Shown here: positions 1-6,888 of the stretch, piece by piece
Position numbering within the stretch: the first letter of the stretch is position 1
Layout: each line of letters begins with the position of its first letter
NCBI RefSeq assembly: GCF_947503045.1
Contig: NZ_CANNCF010000001.1
Coordinates: 1 to 64,000, forward strand
Direction of reading: 5' to 3'
DNA from: an uncultured Tateyamaria sp.
Lineage (GTDB): Bacteria; Pseudomonadota; Alphaproteobacteria; Rhodobacterales; Rhodobacteraceae
DNA length: 64,000 bases
Notes under the pieces: generated by a model
The model's input: the letters and a program-made list of their open reading frames with translations, nothing else
Database searches by the model: none
What the model was told of the DNA's origin: nothing
Translations under genes and position numbers: made by a program

Positions 1-14
1 CGTTTCGGTCCCAT
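1..14 (-). CDS. Start of a gene running off the left edge
   Basis: Reading leftwards there is an ATG at 14-12, preceded by AAGGAG with an 8-base spacer, a near-ideal ribosome binding site. Only the first codons (Met-Gly-Pro-Lys) are inside the window, so nothing can be said about the product. It would be part of the integrated element. Confidence 0.45.
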
Positions 15-108
15 AGTCGGTCTCCTTTGTTGCAGTAAATGCTATCAAAGGAGCGGCATCAAACCGCGACAGATCCATACGGACCGAGGAATTTGGACGA
101 TCGACGCC

Positions 109-228
109 ATGAGTTTGGCGTCTAGCCATATGACCAAACAGCGAGCTCAAGAGTTCATTTTTGCGCGAGAAACGGAGGCCTTGGCTGCCGCTGATTTGGA
201 TATTCTTAAGCGTGCACTTGATCGCTAA
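109..228 (+). CDS. Possible 39-residue ORF in the element
   Basis: An ATG opens a short frame rich in Ala, Arg, Glu and Leu, ending ...LDILKRALDR, with helix-like amphipathic composition. No strong ribosome binding site sits at the usual distance; a GAGGA lies about 20 bases upstream. It could be a real small protein, the end of a decayed gene, or chance. The rest of the interval from 15 to 333 shows no other convincing gene. Confidence 0.25.
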   Translation: MSLASSHMTKQRAQEFIFARETEALAAADLDILKRALDR

Positions 229-333
229 GAATAGCTGCAAGACACTACAAAAGAAGAGTGTTTCCAGCGGATACGCGGCATCCAACGGCGAACATTCGTT
301 GCTCTATCGGCCGATACTCTCTGAGTTGTGAAG

Positions 334-1233
334 CTATTGCTTGAAGCAATTCTCTCGATGCCAGACCACAAATTCTGTTCTAGGCTGGTTGGCCAGACGC
401 TGAGGTGACAAAAGTCTTCCGGACGCATTGATCATAGCTGTTACGGCTTCTAGGTCGTTGCTTTGCCTCGACACGAGTATGGAAAGATCATCGGCAAGCC
501 CGATCAGGCCTCTGTCAAACATCCAATGCGCGGTTCCGGATAAGGCTAACCCATTGCTCACGATATCAGGGCCGTCACTTTCTACCGGCCTGATATGGGC
601 TGCCTCTACCTCAGCACGCCCGCCGCCATTAATCAGGCGCAGTCCTGTAATCGCGCAACGTTCGCCATAAGCGCGAAGAACATTTTTTCTGAAGTTGCGG
701 TCGCGCACGGCACGGTTGGTCAACTGGTTGACGCGATCCCGCGCTGCAAGATGCTGAAAGGGTTCCTGCGAGTCTTGGAGTCCGGGCATCTGGCTTGTCG
801 GATCTACCCGAGGTAGAAAATCATCGTCTTGGCCAAGCCCACGCTCCACGATCCGGGCGAAATCCTCTGCCGAGAGTGGCCGTACCGCAGCCTGAGCACG
901 TCCGGAAATGTTCCCTAGATCATTCAAGACGCCTTGCTCAACGATGCCGTCAGTATCGCGGAATGGAACCGGGTCGCCAAAGTCGAGATAGGTCCCGGGT
1001 TCGATGACGGCCAGATACATATCTGAGCTGCGCGGATCCTCGATGATTTCTTGCACCTTAGCGACGGCAAAGTAGCCTTTGGTATTTTTTACTTTGGTGG
1101 GTTCAAGGTAGACGATCCAGTCGCCTTCACACTGCTGAACACGCGTCAGGTATTTTTTAGGGAACTGGTATCGTTCCGATGGGACGTCATCGTAGACAGA
1201 GTCTGTCCTGTGGATGAACACCCCGAACGTCAC
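334..1233 (-). CDS. HNH endonuclease domain protein
   Basis: A 299-residue protein. The C-terminal third is an HNH nuclease domain: Cys-Ala-Ile-Thr-Gly, then Ala-Ala-His-Ile, Ser-Asn-Gly-Leu-Ala-Leu and Ala-His-Trp-Met-Phe-Asp-Arg-Gly supply the H, N and H positions. The N-terminal part is a separate domain of the kind found in HNH proteins annotated as restriction-like, and could be a DNA-recognition module. I chose the GTG at 1233 because a GGGGAGG motif lies 9 bases upstream; the longer ATG frame from 1269 would place that site inside the gene. Being cargo of an integrated element, it may serve defence or the element's own DNA metabolism; that is inference. No methylase partner is visible. 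Confidence 0.75.
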   Translation of the reverse strand: MTFGVFIHRTDSVYDDVPSERYQFPKKYLTRVQQCEGDWIVYLEPTKVKNTKGYFAVAKVQEIIEDPRSSDMYLAVIEPGTYLDFGDPVPFRDTDGIVEQGVLNDLGNISGRAQAAVRPLSAEDFARIVERGLGQDDDFLPRVDPTSQMPGLQDSQEPFQHLAARDRVNQLTNRAVRDRNFRKNVLRAYGERCAITGLRLINGGGRAEVEAAHIRPVESDGPDIVSNGLALSGTAHWMFDRGLIGLADDLSILVSRQSNDLEAVTAMINASGRLLSPQRLANQPRTEFVVWHRENCFKQ

Positions 1234-1335
1234 GCGAATTGGCCTCCCCGGCAGACAGGTTGGAGCCAAGACTTAATCGCATTGGACCGTTCCCCGCATG
1301 CCTGAAGAGCTGTGAAGCAGCGTTTTGTGTTTTGC

Positions 1336-1632
1336 TCACTCAGCAATCAAACGTTCCATTTTTTTGCTCGCGAAATGCAAGGTCAGAACTGAGCCGGTCA
1401 GCAATGGAACGAGAGCGCCCGCCACGGCAACACAGACGATCAGGCATGCTGTGAACCAACTGAAGTCGGTGCCGTTGGTAAAAAGGCTGAAATGAAGAAA
1501 GCCCGCCAGATACAAGGCGCTGACGCCCACATATACATCGTACAGAGGAGATAGCGGGTCGATAGCAGATCGTTGCGCTCGTTCCAAAGCCGCCCGGCGG
1601 ATACGCTTCCAGCTTTCGCTTGGTTTTTGCAT
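1336..1632 (-). CDS. Small membrane protein of unknown function
   Basis: A 98-residue protein with a basic N-terminus followed by two predicted membrane helices, roughly residues 33-52 (around Tyr-Leu-Ala-Gly-Phe-Leu-His-Phe) and 58-85 (around Leu-Ile-Val-Cys-Val-Ala-Val-Ala-Gly-Ala-Leu), then a short basic tail. AAGGGAG stands 7 bases before the ATG, inside the end of the upstream regulator gene, so the two are probably co-transcribed. I recognise no family. Its position behind an XRE regulator in a mobile element would suit an accessory or toxin-like role, but nothing in the sequence proves that. Confidence 0.6.
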   Translation of the reverse strand: MQKPSESWKRIRRAALERAQRSAIDPLSPLYDVYVGVSALYLAGFLHFSLFTNGTDFSWFTACLIVCVAVAGALVPLLTGSVLTLHFASKKMERLIAE

Positions 1633-1636
1633 TTGC

Positions 1637-2059
1637 TTACTCCCTTACAAGTTCGATCCATGTGTGAACGTCATCGTCGGTTACTTCACGCCCTTCTATG
1701 TGTGACTGGTACCAGCGGGCGACGATGGCCCCGCGTTTCTCGCTTTTGATTTTGATGGCTTCCTCGTTGAGATGTTGATCGAGCGAGGTCTCAATCCTCT
1801 TGAGCGCGTCGAAGTCGTGGGCTGCGCGGACCGCCTTGGTTCCTAAGAGTATCCAGGCTGCGTCCACGTCGAACCGTTCAGCCATAGCGACCAGAGCTTC
1901 AATCGGCAGGCCGCGCTGGCCCTTTTCATAGCTGTGATATGCGCGATGAGAGACCCCAATCGCCTCTGCCATGGCGGTTTGAGTCAGGCCGACTTCATTG
2001 CGCGCAATCGCAAGGCGCGCACCCATGGCAGTGAAGACAGACTTAGAATCCTGCGCCAT
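1637..2059 (-). CDS. XRE-family helix-turn-helix repressor
   Basis: A 140-residue protein with an N-terminal Cro/CI-type helix-turn-helix (about residues 10-65), with the characteristic pattern Gly-Leu-Thr-Gln-Thr-Ala-Met-Ala-Glu-Ala-Ile-Gly-Val-Ser...Tyr-Glu-Lys-Gly. The C-terminal half is charged and helical, with no peptidase residues, so it is not a LexA/CI self-cleaving type. The start at 2059 is preceded by AGGAAA; the frame stays open for 16 more codons upstream but without a better site. It is divergent from the excisionase/integrase pair, so it probably represses those genes and itself. A palindrome lies just upstream of its start. Confidence 0.8.
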   Translation of the reverse strand: MAQDSKSVFTAMGARLAIARNEVGLTQTAMAEAIGVSHRAYHSYEKGQRGLPIEALVAMAERFDVDAAWILLGTKAVRAAHDFDALKRIETSLDQHLNEEAIKIKSEKRGAIVARWYQSHIEGREVTDDDVHTWIELVRE

Positions 2060-2072
2060 GCAAGGTTTCCTA

Positions 2073-2088
2073 TTGACGAGACTGTCAA
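2073..2088. promoter_or_regulatory. Palindrome between repressor and excisionase genes, candidate operator
   Basis: TTGAC-N6-GTCAA, an inverted repeat with 5-base arms, sits 14 bases upstream of the XRE gene start. On the other side, a consensus-like TATAAT at 2115-2120 could be the -10 of the rightward excisionase/integrase promoter, though no good -35 is seen 17 bases before it. The site is well placed for binding by the adjacent XRE protein, which is inference. Confidence 0.4.
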
Positions 2089-2213
2089 ATCGCGCGAAAC
2101 TGCACAAAATGACGTATAATTACATTCAAACCCATCTGACCACGTCAGAAGGTGCGGAACAAGCGATTCCATGCGTACAGCGAATTCAACTCTTCTGGAT
2201 AAGGACGACTGAA

Positions 2214-2561
2214 ATGGCAGAGATCGATAAAACAGACAGCTCGCAAATCTTAGGACTTGGGAAGACACCAGCTCAATGGGTTGAGATTATGGCAGAGCGA
2301 GAGATTGAAATCTCCGAACGCACATTGCGTGAGCGGGCAAATGACACCGGCGCGTTTTATCGGCTGGGGCGCACCATGCTGATCACACCTGCACAGATCG
2401 ACACCATTTTTGAGAGAGGCCCGTCATGCCGACCAAAATCTATAAGCGGGGCCGATACTACTATGTCTACGGGACGATCGAATACAACGGCAGACCGATC
2501 TCACGTAAATACCGCGACAGCACTGGGTCGACTACAGAAGCAGGTGCACGGGACTGGCTAG
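2214..2561 (+). CDS. Excisionase-like small DNA-binding protein
   Basis: A 115-residue frame. The first 70 residues look like a MerR/excisionase-type winged helix-turn-helix: 'Ile-Ser-Glu-Arg-Thr-Leu-Arg-Glu-Arg-Ala-Asn-Asp-Thr-Gly-Ala-Phe-Tyr' followed by 'Arg-Thr-Met-Leu-Ile-Thr-Pro' as the wing. The last 45 residues overlap the integrase frame and look like shadow translation, so the functional part is probably the N-terminal domain. AAGGAC lies 7 bases before the ATG. The overlap with the integrase suggests translational coupling, as expected for a recombination directionality factor. Confidence 0.6.
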   Translation: MAEIDKTDSSQILGLGKTPAQWVEIMAEREIEISERTLRERANDTGAFYRLGRTMLITPAQIDTIFERGPSCRPKSISGADTTMSTGRSNTTADRSHVNTATALGRLQKQVHGTG

Positions 2562-3520
2562 CGCATGAGACCGAGTATCAAATTCGTCAGTACTTGCTTG
2601 GAGATGAGCCAAGCAAAACGTTTTCAGATGCCATCATGCTTTACAATGCCTCTCCGAAAGCGGCCAAGCAGTTGATCGAAATTGTTAAGGAGATTGGCGA
2701 TACGCCACTAAGAGCAATTTCTGGTGCGCTGCTAAAAGGGTTAGGGCCAAAGCTGAAGCCGAAGGCATCTACCGATACATGGTGGCGTGAGATTGTGACA
2801 CCCGCCAGTGCGGTGATCAACAACGCGCATGAGTTGGAGGGTACGCCGCTGATACGGGTGAAGCCGTATGACAAGTTCGAACGGATTGCCCAAGACAGGC
2901 GGCGTGGGAAGCTCAGCAGGGTGGAACGAACCCCAGCGGACAAGGAGTGGATCGAGGCATTTTGCAGCGCAGCCGATCCGTACAACGCGGCGTTGGTCCG
3001 GTTCATGTTCGAGACGGCGGCACGGATCGATCAAGCCGTGTCGTTGGAGCCTGACGATCTGCGGCCCGCCGAGAACAAGGTCAGGGTGAAGGCACAGAAG
3101 GGACACCCCGAGAGCTGGATCACCGTTTCGCCTCAAATGATGGACGAGCTGCTGGCATTGCCAGCGAAGCGGCCCAAGAATCGCAAGACTGGCAAGTTCA
3201 TGAAGCCGCGTGTGTTCGGCTATGGAAGCTCGACTGGCTACAACACGCGATGGAAGACCATCTGCAAGCGTGCAGGCATCCAGTACCTGTCAGCCCACCC
3301 AGCGGGGCGACACGGGTTCTTCACTGAATTGGTAGTCCGCCAAGGGGTCGATCCAGTCACTGCAGCCAAGGCTGGACGCTGGTCAGACCCGAATTTACCC
3401 ATGCGCATTTATGCCCACGCAGAGACAGATGAGGCTGATGTCAGGGCTCGTTTTCGTACAAACCATGTACAGGAAGACCTTGTACAGACACCCAAGAAAC
3501 GGAAATCAAAGAAGGAATAG
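2426..3520 (+). CDS. Tyrosine-family site-specific integrase
   Basis: A 364-residue phage-type integrase. The N-terminal region has an AP2-like or arm-binding segment (basic, residues 1-30), then a core-binding helical domain, and a C-terminal catalytic domain. Catalytic residues can be placed as Arg200 (Thr-Ala-Ala-Arg), Lys225, His291-x3-Arg295 (His-Pro-Ala-Gly-Arg-His), Trp319 at the usual His/Trp position, and the nucleophile Tyr329 (Arg-Ile-Tyr-Ala-His). All are present, so it should be active. It ends 11 bases before the tRNA fragment, the classic int-att arrangement. The 3' tail is Lys-rich. Confidence 0.92.
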   Translation: MPTKIYKRGRYYYVYGTIEYNGRPISRKYRDSTGSTTEAGARDWLAHETEYQIRQYLLGDEPSKTFSDAIMLYNASPKAAKQLIEIVKEIGDTPLRAISGALLKGLGPKLKPKASTDTWWREIVTPASAVINNAHELEGTPLIRVKPYDKFERIAQDRRRGKLSRVERTPADKEWIEAFCSAADPYNAALVRFMFETAARIDQAVSLEPDDLRPAENKVRVKAQKGHPESWITVSPQMMDELLALPAKRPKNRKTGKFMKPRVFGYGSSTGYNTRWKTICKRAGIQYLSAHPAGRHGFFTELVVRQGVDPVTAAKAGRWSDPNLPMRIYAHAETDEADVRARFRTNHVQEDLVQTPKKRKSKKE

Positions 3521-3531
3521 CGATATGAACG

Positions 3532-3581
3532 GTTCCCTCCTAAGGGGCAGGTTGCAGGTTCGAATCCTGCCGGGGTCGCCA
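3532..3581 (+). pseudogene. 3' fragment of tRNA-Arg(CCT), element attachment site
   Basis: The sequence runs from an anticodon stem-loop with loop CTCCTAA (anticodon CCT, arginine) through a 5-base variable loop, a perfect T-arm (GCAGG-TTCGAAT-CCTGC), the acceptor 3' strand CGGGGTC, discriminator G and the encoded CCA at 3579-3581. There is no matching D-arm or 5' acceptor strand (GACCCCG) upstream; instead the integrase ends there. This is the displaced 3' end of the target gene, so the core attachment repeat lies within or near it. The anticodon stem is partly G-T paired (GTTCC/GGGGC), suggesting the element-derived sequence begins in that stem. Confidence 0.85.
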
Positions 3582-3735
3582 GATGTGCTGAAAAACCGGG
3601 CAAAACCAGCATGTGACAGATGTGCGCTGCGTTGGCGGGCAGCAGGTGCCAAGTGATCGCAATTTGGTTCTGCACCGGTCGTTTAGACTTTGTTGATCAG
3701 AAAAAGCGCGTTCAATAACTATTTAGAAACAAGGT

Positions 3736-4422
3736 TCACTCCAGCCACGTCCGATAGTCGCTGACCAGCAGGCGCGTGGGGTCGACGTCTTCTTCGATGT
3801 TGGCAAAACGGCCAATCGGTTCTCGGAAAATATTATCCGTTTCATCGTCGTTCACGGTCGAGACTTCGCCAATCAGCACGTCGCCGCCGTCGCCCCAAAA
3901 GGCGTGCCAGTGGCCGGGCAACAGCGTGACGCTTTCTCCGGGGGCGAGGCGCAGTTTTTCACCGGGGCCAAAGTCGCGCCGGATGCCATCGCAATAGACC
4001 GTGCCGCCCTGATCTTCTGCAAACTGGCCTTGAGGGTCCGAGCCGAACAGTTCGACCACAAGCGTGGCGCCGCCACGGTTGATGATGTCCTCGGCCTTCA
4101 GGATATGGGTGTGCATCGGGCTGATCTGGTCCTGTTTGGAGATCAGCAGCTTTTCCGCATAACACATGCCACCACCGAGCTGCAGGTCGGCCAGCCGCCC
4201 ATTGCGCAGGGTGAACAGGAACAGACCCATTGTGTCGTACTGGCCCGCGCCATAGTCGGTGATGTCCCAGCCGCACCGTGCATCGATCACGTTTTTCGCA
4301 ACGTCCTTTTGGGCTTTGAACGCATCGGGGCTCCAATAGGCGAAGGGCGGCATGACAAACCCGAAAGAGCGCATGAAAGTGTCGGACTCGGCAATGATGT
4401 CGTTAATGCGAGAGCGTTTCAT
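3736..4422 (-). CDS. D-lyxose ketol-isomerase (cupin sugar isomerase)
   Basis: A 228-residue cupin-fold protein resembling the D-lyxose/D-mannose isomerases, which interconvert D-lyxose and D-xylulose or D-mannose and D-fructose with a divalent metal. The motif His-Thr-His (Met-His-Thr-His-Ile-Leu-Lys-Ala-Glu, about residues 102-110) and a second-cupin histidine in Leu-Pro-Gly-His-Trp-His give the metal ligands. The Tyr-Trp-Ser-Pro near the N-terminus and Gly-Glu-Val-Ser near the C-terminus also fit the family. AAGGAG lies 11 bases before the ATG. It stands alone beside the integrated element; no sugar transporter or kinase is next to it. Confidence 0.8.
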   Translation of the reverse strand: MKRSRINDIIAESDTFMRSFGFVMPPFAYWSPDAFKAQKDVAKNVIDARCGWDITDYGAGQYDTMGLFLFTLRNGRLADLQLGGGMCYAEKLLISKQDQISPMHTHILKAEDIINRGGATLVVELFGSDPQGQFAEDQGGTVYCDGIRRDFGPGEKLRLAPGESVTLLPGHWHAFWGDGGDVLIGEVSTVNDDETDNIFREPIGRFANIEEDVDPTRLLVSDYRTWLE

Positions 4423-5042
4423 CGGCCGGAAACTCCTTTTGATTCATGCGTATCGGCGCGTCGTCTGCACCGCCATGGGTGTCCGTGCTGGATCATCATA
4501 CAATCATGAGCCGCACTCTGAAATCTGTTTCCATTGGTCTTTTCCCAGCGGGAGGGAGCCGAGGGCGGGCAAGCCAATTGGATAGATAATGTCGGCGGCG
4601 CATCTGGGATTGACGGTGGGAACGGTCAGCCATGCGACCATCGAATACTCGGACATCAGCGTGGCGTCGGTCCATCGAAACACCTGATTCAGTCTGTCTT
4701 GCCTTGTCGCGCAATGCGGATTTGATCGCGCAGACATTTGTGGTCGAGTGGCCACAGAACCTCTGCGAGACGCTAATGGCGGCGGCGGTCGGCCGCCTGG
4801 CTAAGAGGCGCGCAAAGGTGCCATGCATCGCAGTATCCGCCCCGAACACATCGCGGTCACCGATCTGGGCGCGGGTCATCGCTATGGGGTCGCGCAGGTC
4901 AGTGACTGTCTCGGGGCAGACATTCCCACTATGTCGATTGCGCCCCCGCTGGGGTCGCTGACCGTGCGGACATCCGGGGGTACCCGGATGTCGAAGGGCT
5001 ATGCGTTGGAGCAGACCGAACCGCCCTCGAAAGCGCCGCGCT
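4423..5042. other. 620-base stretch with no convincing gene
   Basis: Several frames are open here but none has a good start with a ribosome binding site, normal codon use or a family I recognise; it may hold decayed coding sequence. The one clear structure is a perfect inverted repeat CATCCGGG-GGTA-CCCGGATG at 4971-4990, about 50 bases downstream of the minus-strand gene that ends at 5043. It lacks a T-run on either strand, so it is not a typical intrinsic terminator. Confidence 0.5.
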
Positions 5043-5414
5043 TCAGGACGTTTCGGTGCAATGGCGACGGAAGGCGCGTTTCAGCATATCAAGCTCGGCG
5101 CGCAGCAACTCGACCTCTGCACGCAGATCATCGCCCAGAACCTCACCCGCGATCAGGGTAAAATGCCCAAGGGTCTCGTCATTTGTACCGTCCGAAATCA
5201 CAAAGACCTGCACACCCTCTGAAATCGCCGAAACAGGGATCGGGACCTGCAACAACCACTGCCCCGCAGTGCTGGTTTCCTGCAGGTCGATGTCTGGCAC
5301 GGTCACATCCAGATGGGTGACGCGAATTTGCGGCACGCCGCTGCCAGTCTGTTGCACCAGCCCTTCCCAGACGCCCTGGCGCATTTTGGTCGGTGTCAGT
5401 GTCAGGGTGCTCAT
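5043..5414 (-). CDS. Conserved-looking hypothetical protein, beta-rich with C-terminal coiled coil
   Basis: A 123-residue protein. Residues 1-90 look like a beta-sandwich (alternating hydrophobics, Gln-Trp-Leu-Leu-Gln-Val-Pro-Ile-Pro) and the last 30 residues form a short heptad-type helix (Leu-Arg-Ala-Glu-Val-Glu-Leu-Leu-Arg-Ala-Glu-Leu). AGAGGAA sits 5 bases before the start. It follows the larger protein ending at 5428 by 13 bases on the same strand, so the two are likely one operon and may work together. I do not recognise a function. Confidence 0.65.
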   Translation of the reverse strand: MSTLTLTPTKMRQGVWEGLVQQTGSGVPQIRVTHLDVTVPDIDLQETSTAGQWLLQVPIPVSAISEGVQVFVISDGTNDETLGHFTLIAGEVLGDDLRAEVELLRAELDMLKRAFRRHCTETS

Positions 5415-5427
5415 GCGCGTTCCTCTC

Positions 5428-6201
5428 TCACAATGCCGCGCGCGGGCGGCGCGAGAACGTCAGATCGCGCAGGGTGATCTGGTTCATTTCAGGTCCCTCG
5501 AAAATCAGATCGATCCACGCTTTTTCAATCCGCTTTTCGTTCAGCTTGGAATAGGCGAGGTCAAATTCGACCGTCACATCCTGTTCGTTCAGAGGCAATT
5601 CGCGCACGATCTGTTCTGTATTGGGACCATGGCGGATGTTGAGCCGCCCAAAGATTTCCAGCGGCTTTTCCATCTCGACAATGGCGTTCATGCCCACAAG
5701 GTGGGTTTTGCGCAGCCCCTGCACGGCCACTGGCGGCAGGTCGATCACCAGCGACAGGAACGAGCCGTCGAATTTGAAAACATCCATCCGCAGCCCGTAA
5801 GGCGCGATGTCGCGTTCACGCTGGTTGCGGATCTGGCGCAACGTCAGTTCGCTCAGGGCGCAGTCGTGGAACACGGTCACTTCGCTGCCCAGCATGGATT
5901 TGGATTGCACGGATGACGCACTCGCCCCGGTCAGCGATCCGCGCCACATTTCCGGGCGCCACGCCCAGTCCGAATTATGCGGGCGCGAAAAATTGGTGGA
6001 CCCGATGGCAGGCAGGGCCAGTCGCTCGTCGCCAATGTGGATCAGACGGTCAAGGTGGCTGCGCAGCAACCGGGCCGAACTGCGCAGGGCGCGCAAGTCA
6101 CCAAGGCTGGCATCCTTGGCCGTGCGGGCGGCACGGGCCCAACGGCGCATCGCCCGCTTGTGCGCGAGTTTTTCGATATACCTGATCGTTTTGCCTGCCA
6201 T
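5428..6201 (-). CDS. DUF6478-like conserved protein of Rhodobacterales
   Basis: A 257-residue protein with a very basic helical N-terminus (residues 1-50) and a soluble central and C-terminal region rich in beta pattern, including Asp-Pro-Pro-Val... type loops and a conserved-looking Trp-Arg-Pro-Glu-Met-Trp-Arg-Gly. No signal peptide or membrane helix. I believe it belongs to the roseobacter family DUF6478, from memory of its general character rather than a search. Function unknown. It heads a two-gene operon with the small protein downstream. Confidence 0.65.
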   Translation of the reverse strand: MAGKTIRYIEKLAHKRAMRRWARAARTAKDASLGDLRALRSSARLLRSHLDRLIHIGDERLALPAIGSTNFSRPHNSDWAWRPEMWRGSLTGASASSVQSKSMLGSEVTVFHDCALSELTLRQIRNQRERDIAPYGLRMDVFKFDGSFLSLVIDLPPVAVQGLRKTHLVGMNAIVEMEKPLEIFGRLNIRHGPNTEQIVRELPLNEQDVTVEFDLAYSKLNEKRIEKAWIDLIFEGPEMNQITLRDLTFSRRPRAAL

Positions 6202-6285
6202 GTACCTGCGCCGTCTCTGGCTGCCCCTGCTGTGTGGGCTTTCTTATCTATGCCAAAGGTTTCTTTGAAATAAACTGTGCAATTG

Positions 6286-6888
6286 TCAGTTCACCACGGG
6301 TTTTGCCTGCGTCGTTGCAGAATTGTCCTGAGCTTTGACGGCCTCGGCGGCGGTTTGGGCGCGGGTGCGGCGCATGGTCTGGGCCAGCAGATCCGGCGCG
6401 CGTTCGCCCAGGGCGGCTCCATCGGCGGGCTCGTAAATGGCCAATCCTACAACCTGGCCTCCGACCTGTCCGATGGCCCGCCAGTACACGTCCCGCATTT
6501 CGGCGCTGGGGGGCTTACCCTTGACTTGTAACAAGGTCAGCGTCTGGCCCTGACGGCGATCAAGGATGGTTTCATCTTCCGGTCCGGACACGGAAGCGCT
6601 GTCACCCGGCGCAACGGCGGCGGCGGTGATCAGGGCCAGTGGAGCCCCGAAGGTGGCCGTACCACCCAGCGTGTCACACCGCGCCATCAGCGCAAAGCGG
6701 GCGCGCAGGCTGCGTTTGTCGACGCAATACCCGACCGGAGGCACGATGGTCACCGCCCCCCGCGCCAGTTGCGCAAAGGGCAACCCGCTGCCCGGAGCCG
6801 CGCCGCCTGTGCTGGCGAAGTCATCGCAGCTTGCCAGGGCCAGACATATGGCCCCGGCGCAGAGCGCCTTAGAGATCCATGTAATCAT
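6286..6888 (-). CDS. Predicted lipoprotein downstream of ilvD
   Basis: A 200-residue protein with a lipoprotein signal peptide: hydrophobic stretch followed by the lipobox Leu-Ala-Ser-Cys with Cys21 as the lipidation site. The mature part contains two further cysteines (Tyr-Cys-Val-Asp and Arg-Cys-Asp) that could form a disulfide, and an Ala-rich, low-complexity C-terminus. The start overlaps the last 20 bases of ilvD, with AAGG 8 bases upstream, so it is translated from the same message. The family is not one I can name; it should be anchored in the periplasmic face of the inner or outer membrane. Confidence 0.75.
   Translation of the reverse strand: MITWISKALCAGAICLALASCDDFASTGGAAPGSGLPFAQLARGAVTIVPPVGYCVDKRSLRARFALMARCDTLGGTATFGAPLALITAAAVAPGDSASVSGPEDETILDRRQGQTLTLLQVKGKPPSAEMRDVYWRAIGQVGGQVVGLAIYEPADGAALGERAPDLLAQTMRRTRAQTAAEAVKAQDNSATTQAKPVVN

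Larger units (their letters stand above)
1..3581. mobile_element. Right end of an integrative element inserted in a tRNA-Arg gene
   Basis: The segment carries an integrase whose 3' end lies 11 bases from a partial tRNA sequence, an excisionase-like gene overlapping that integrase, a divergent XRE repressor, and cargo genes (HNH nuclease, small membrane protein). Base composition is visibly more A/T-rich than the chromosome that follows. This is the usual layout of a tRNA-targeted genomic island or prophage remnant. No phage structural or conjugation gene is visible in this part. The left boundary is outside the window, so size and class are unknown. Confidence 0.8.

Noticed and set aside
1-3581. 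CRISPR or toxin-antitoxin array in the element
   Set aside because: No spaced direct repeats were seen, and the XRE-membrane pair matches no toxin family I know.
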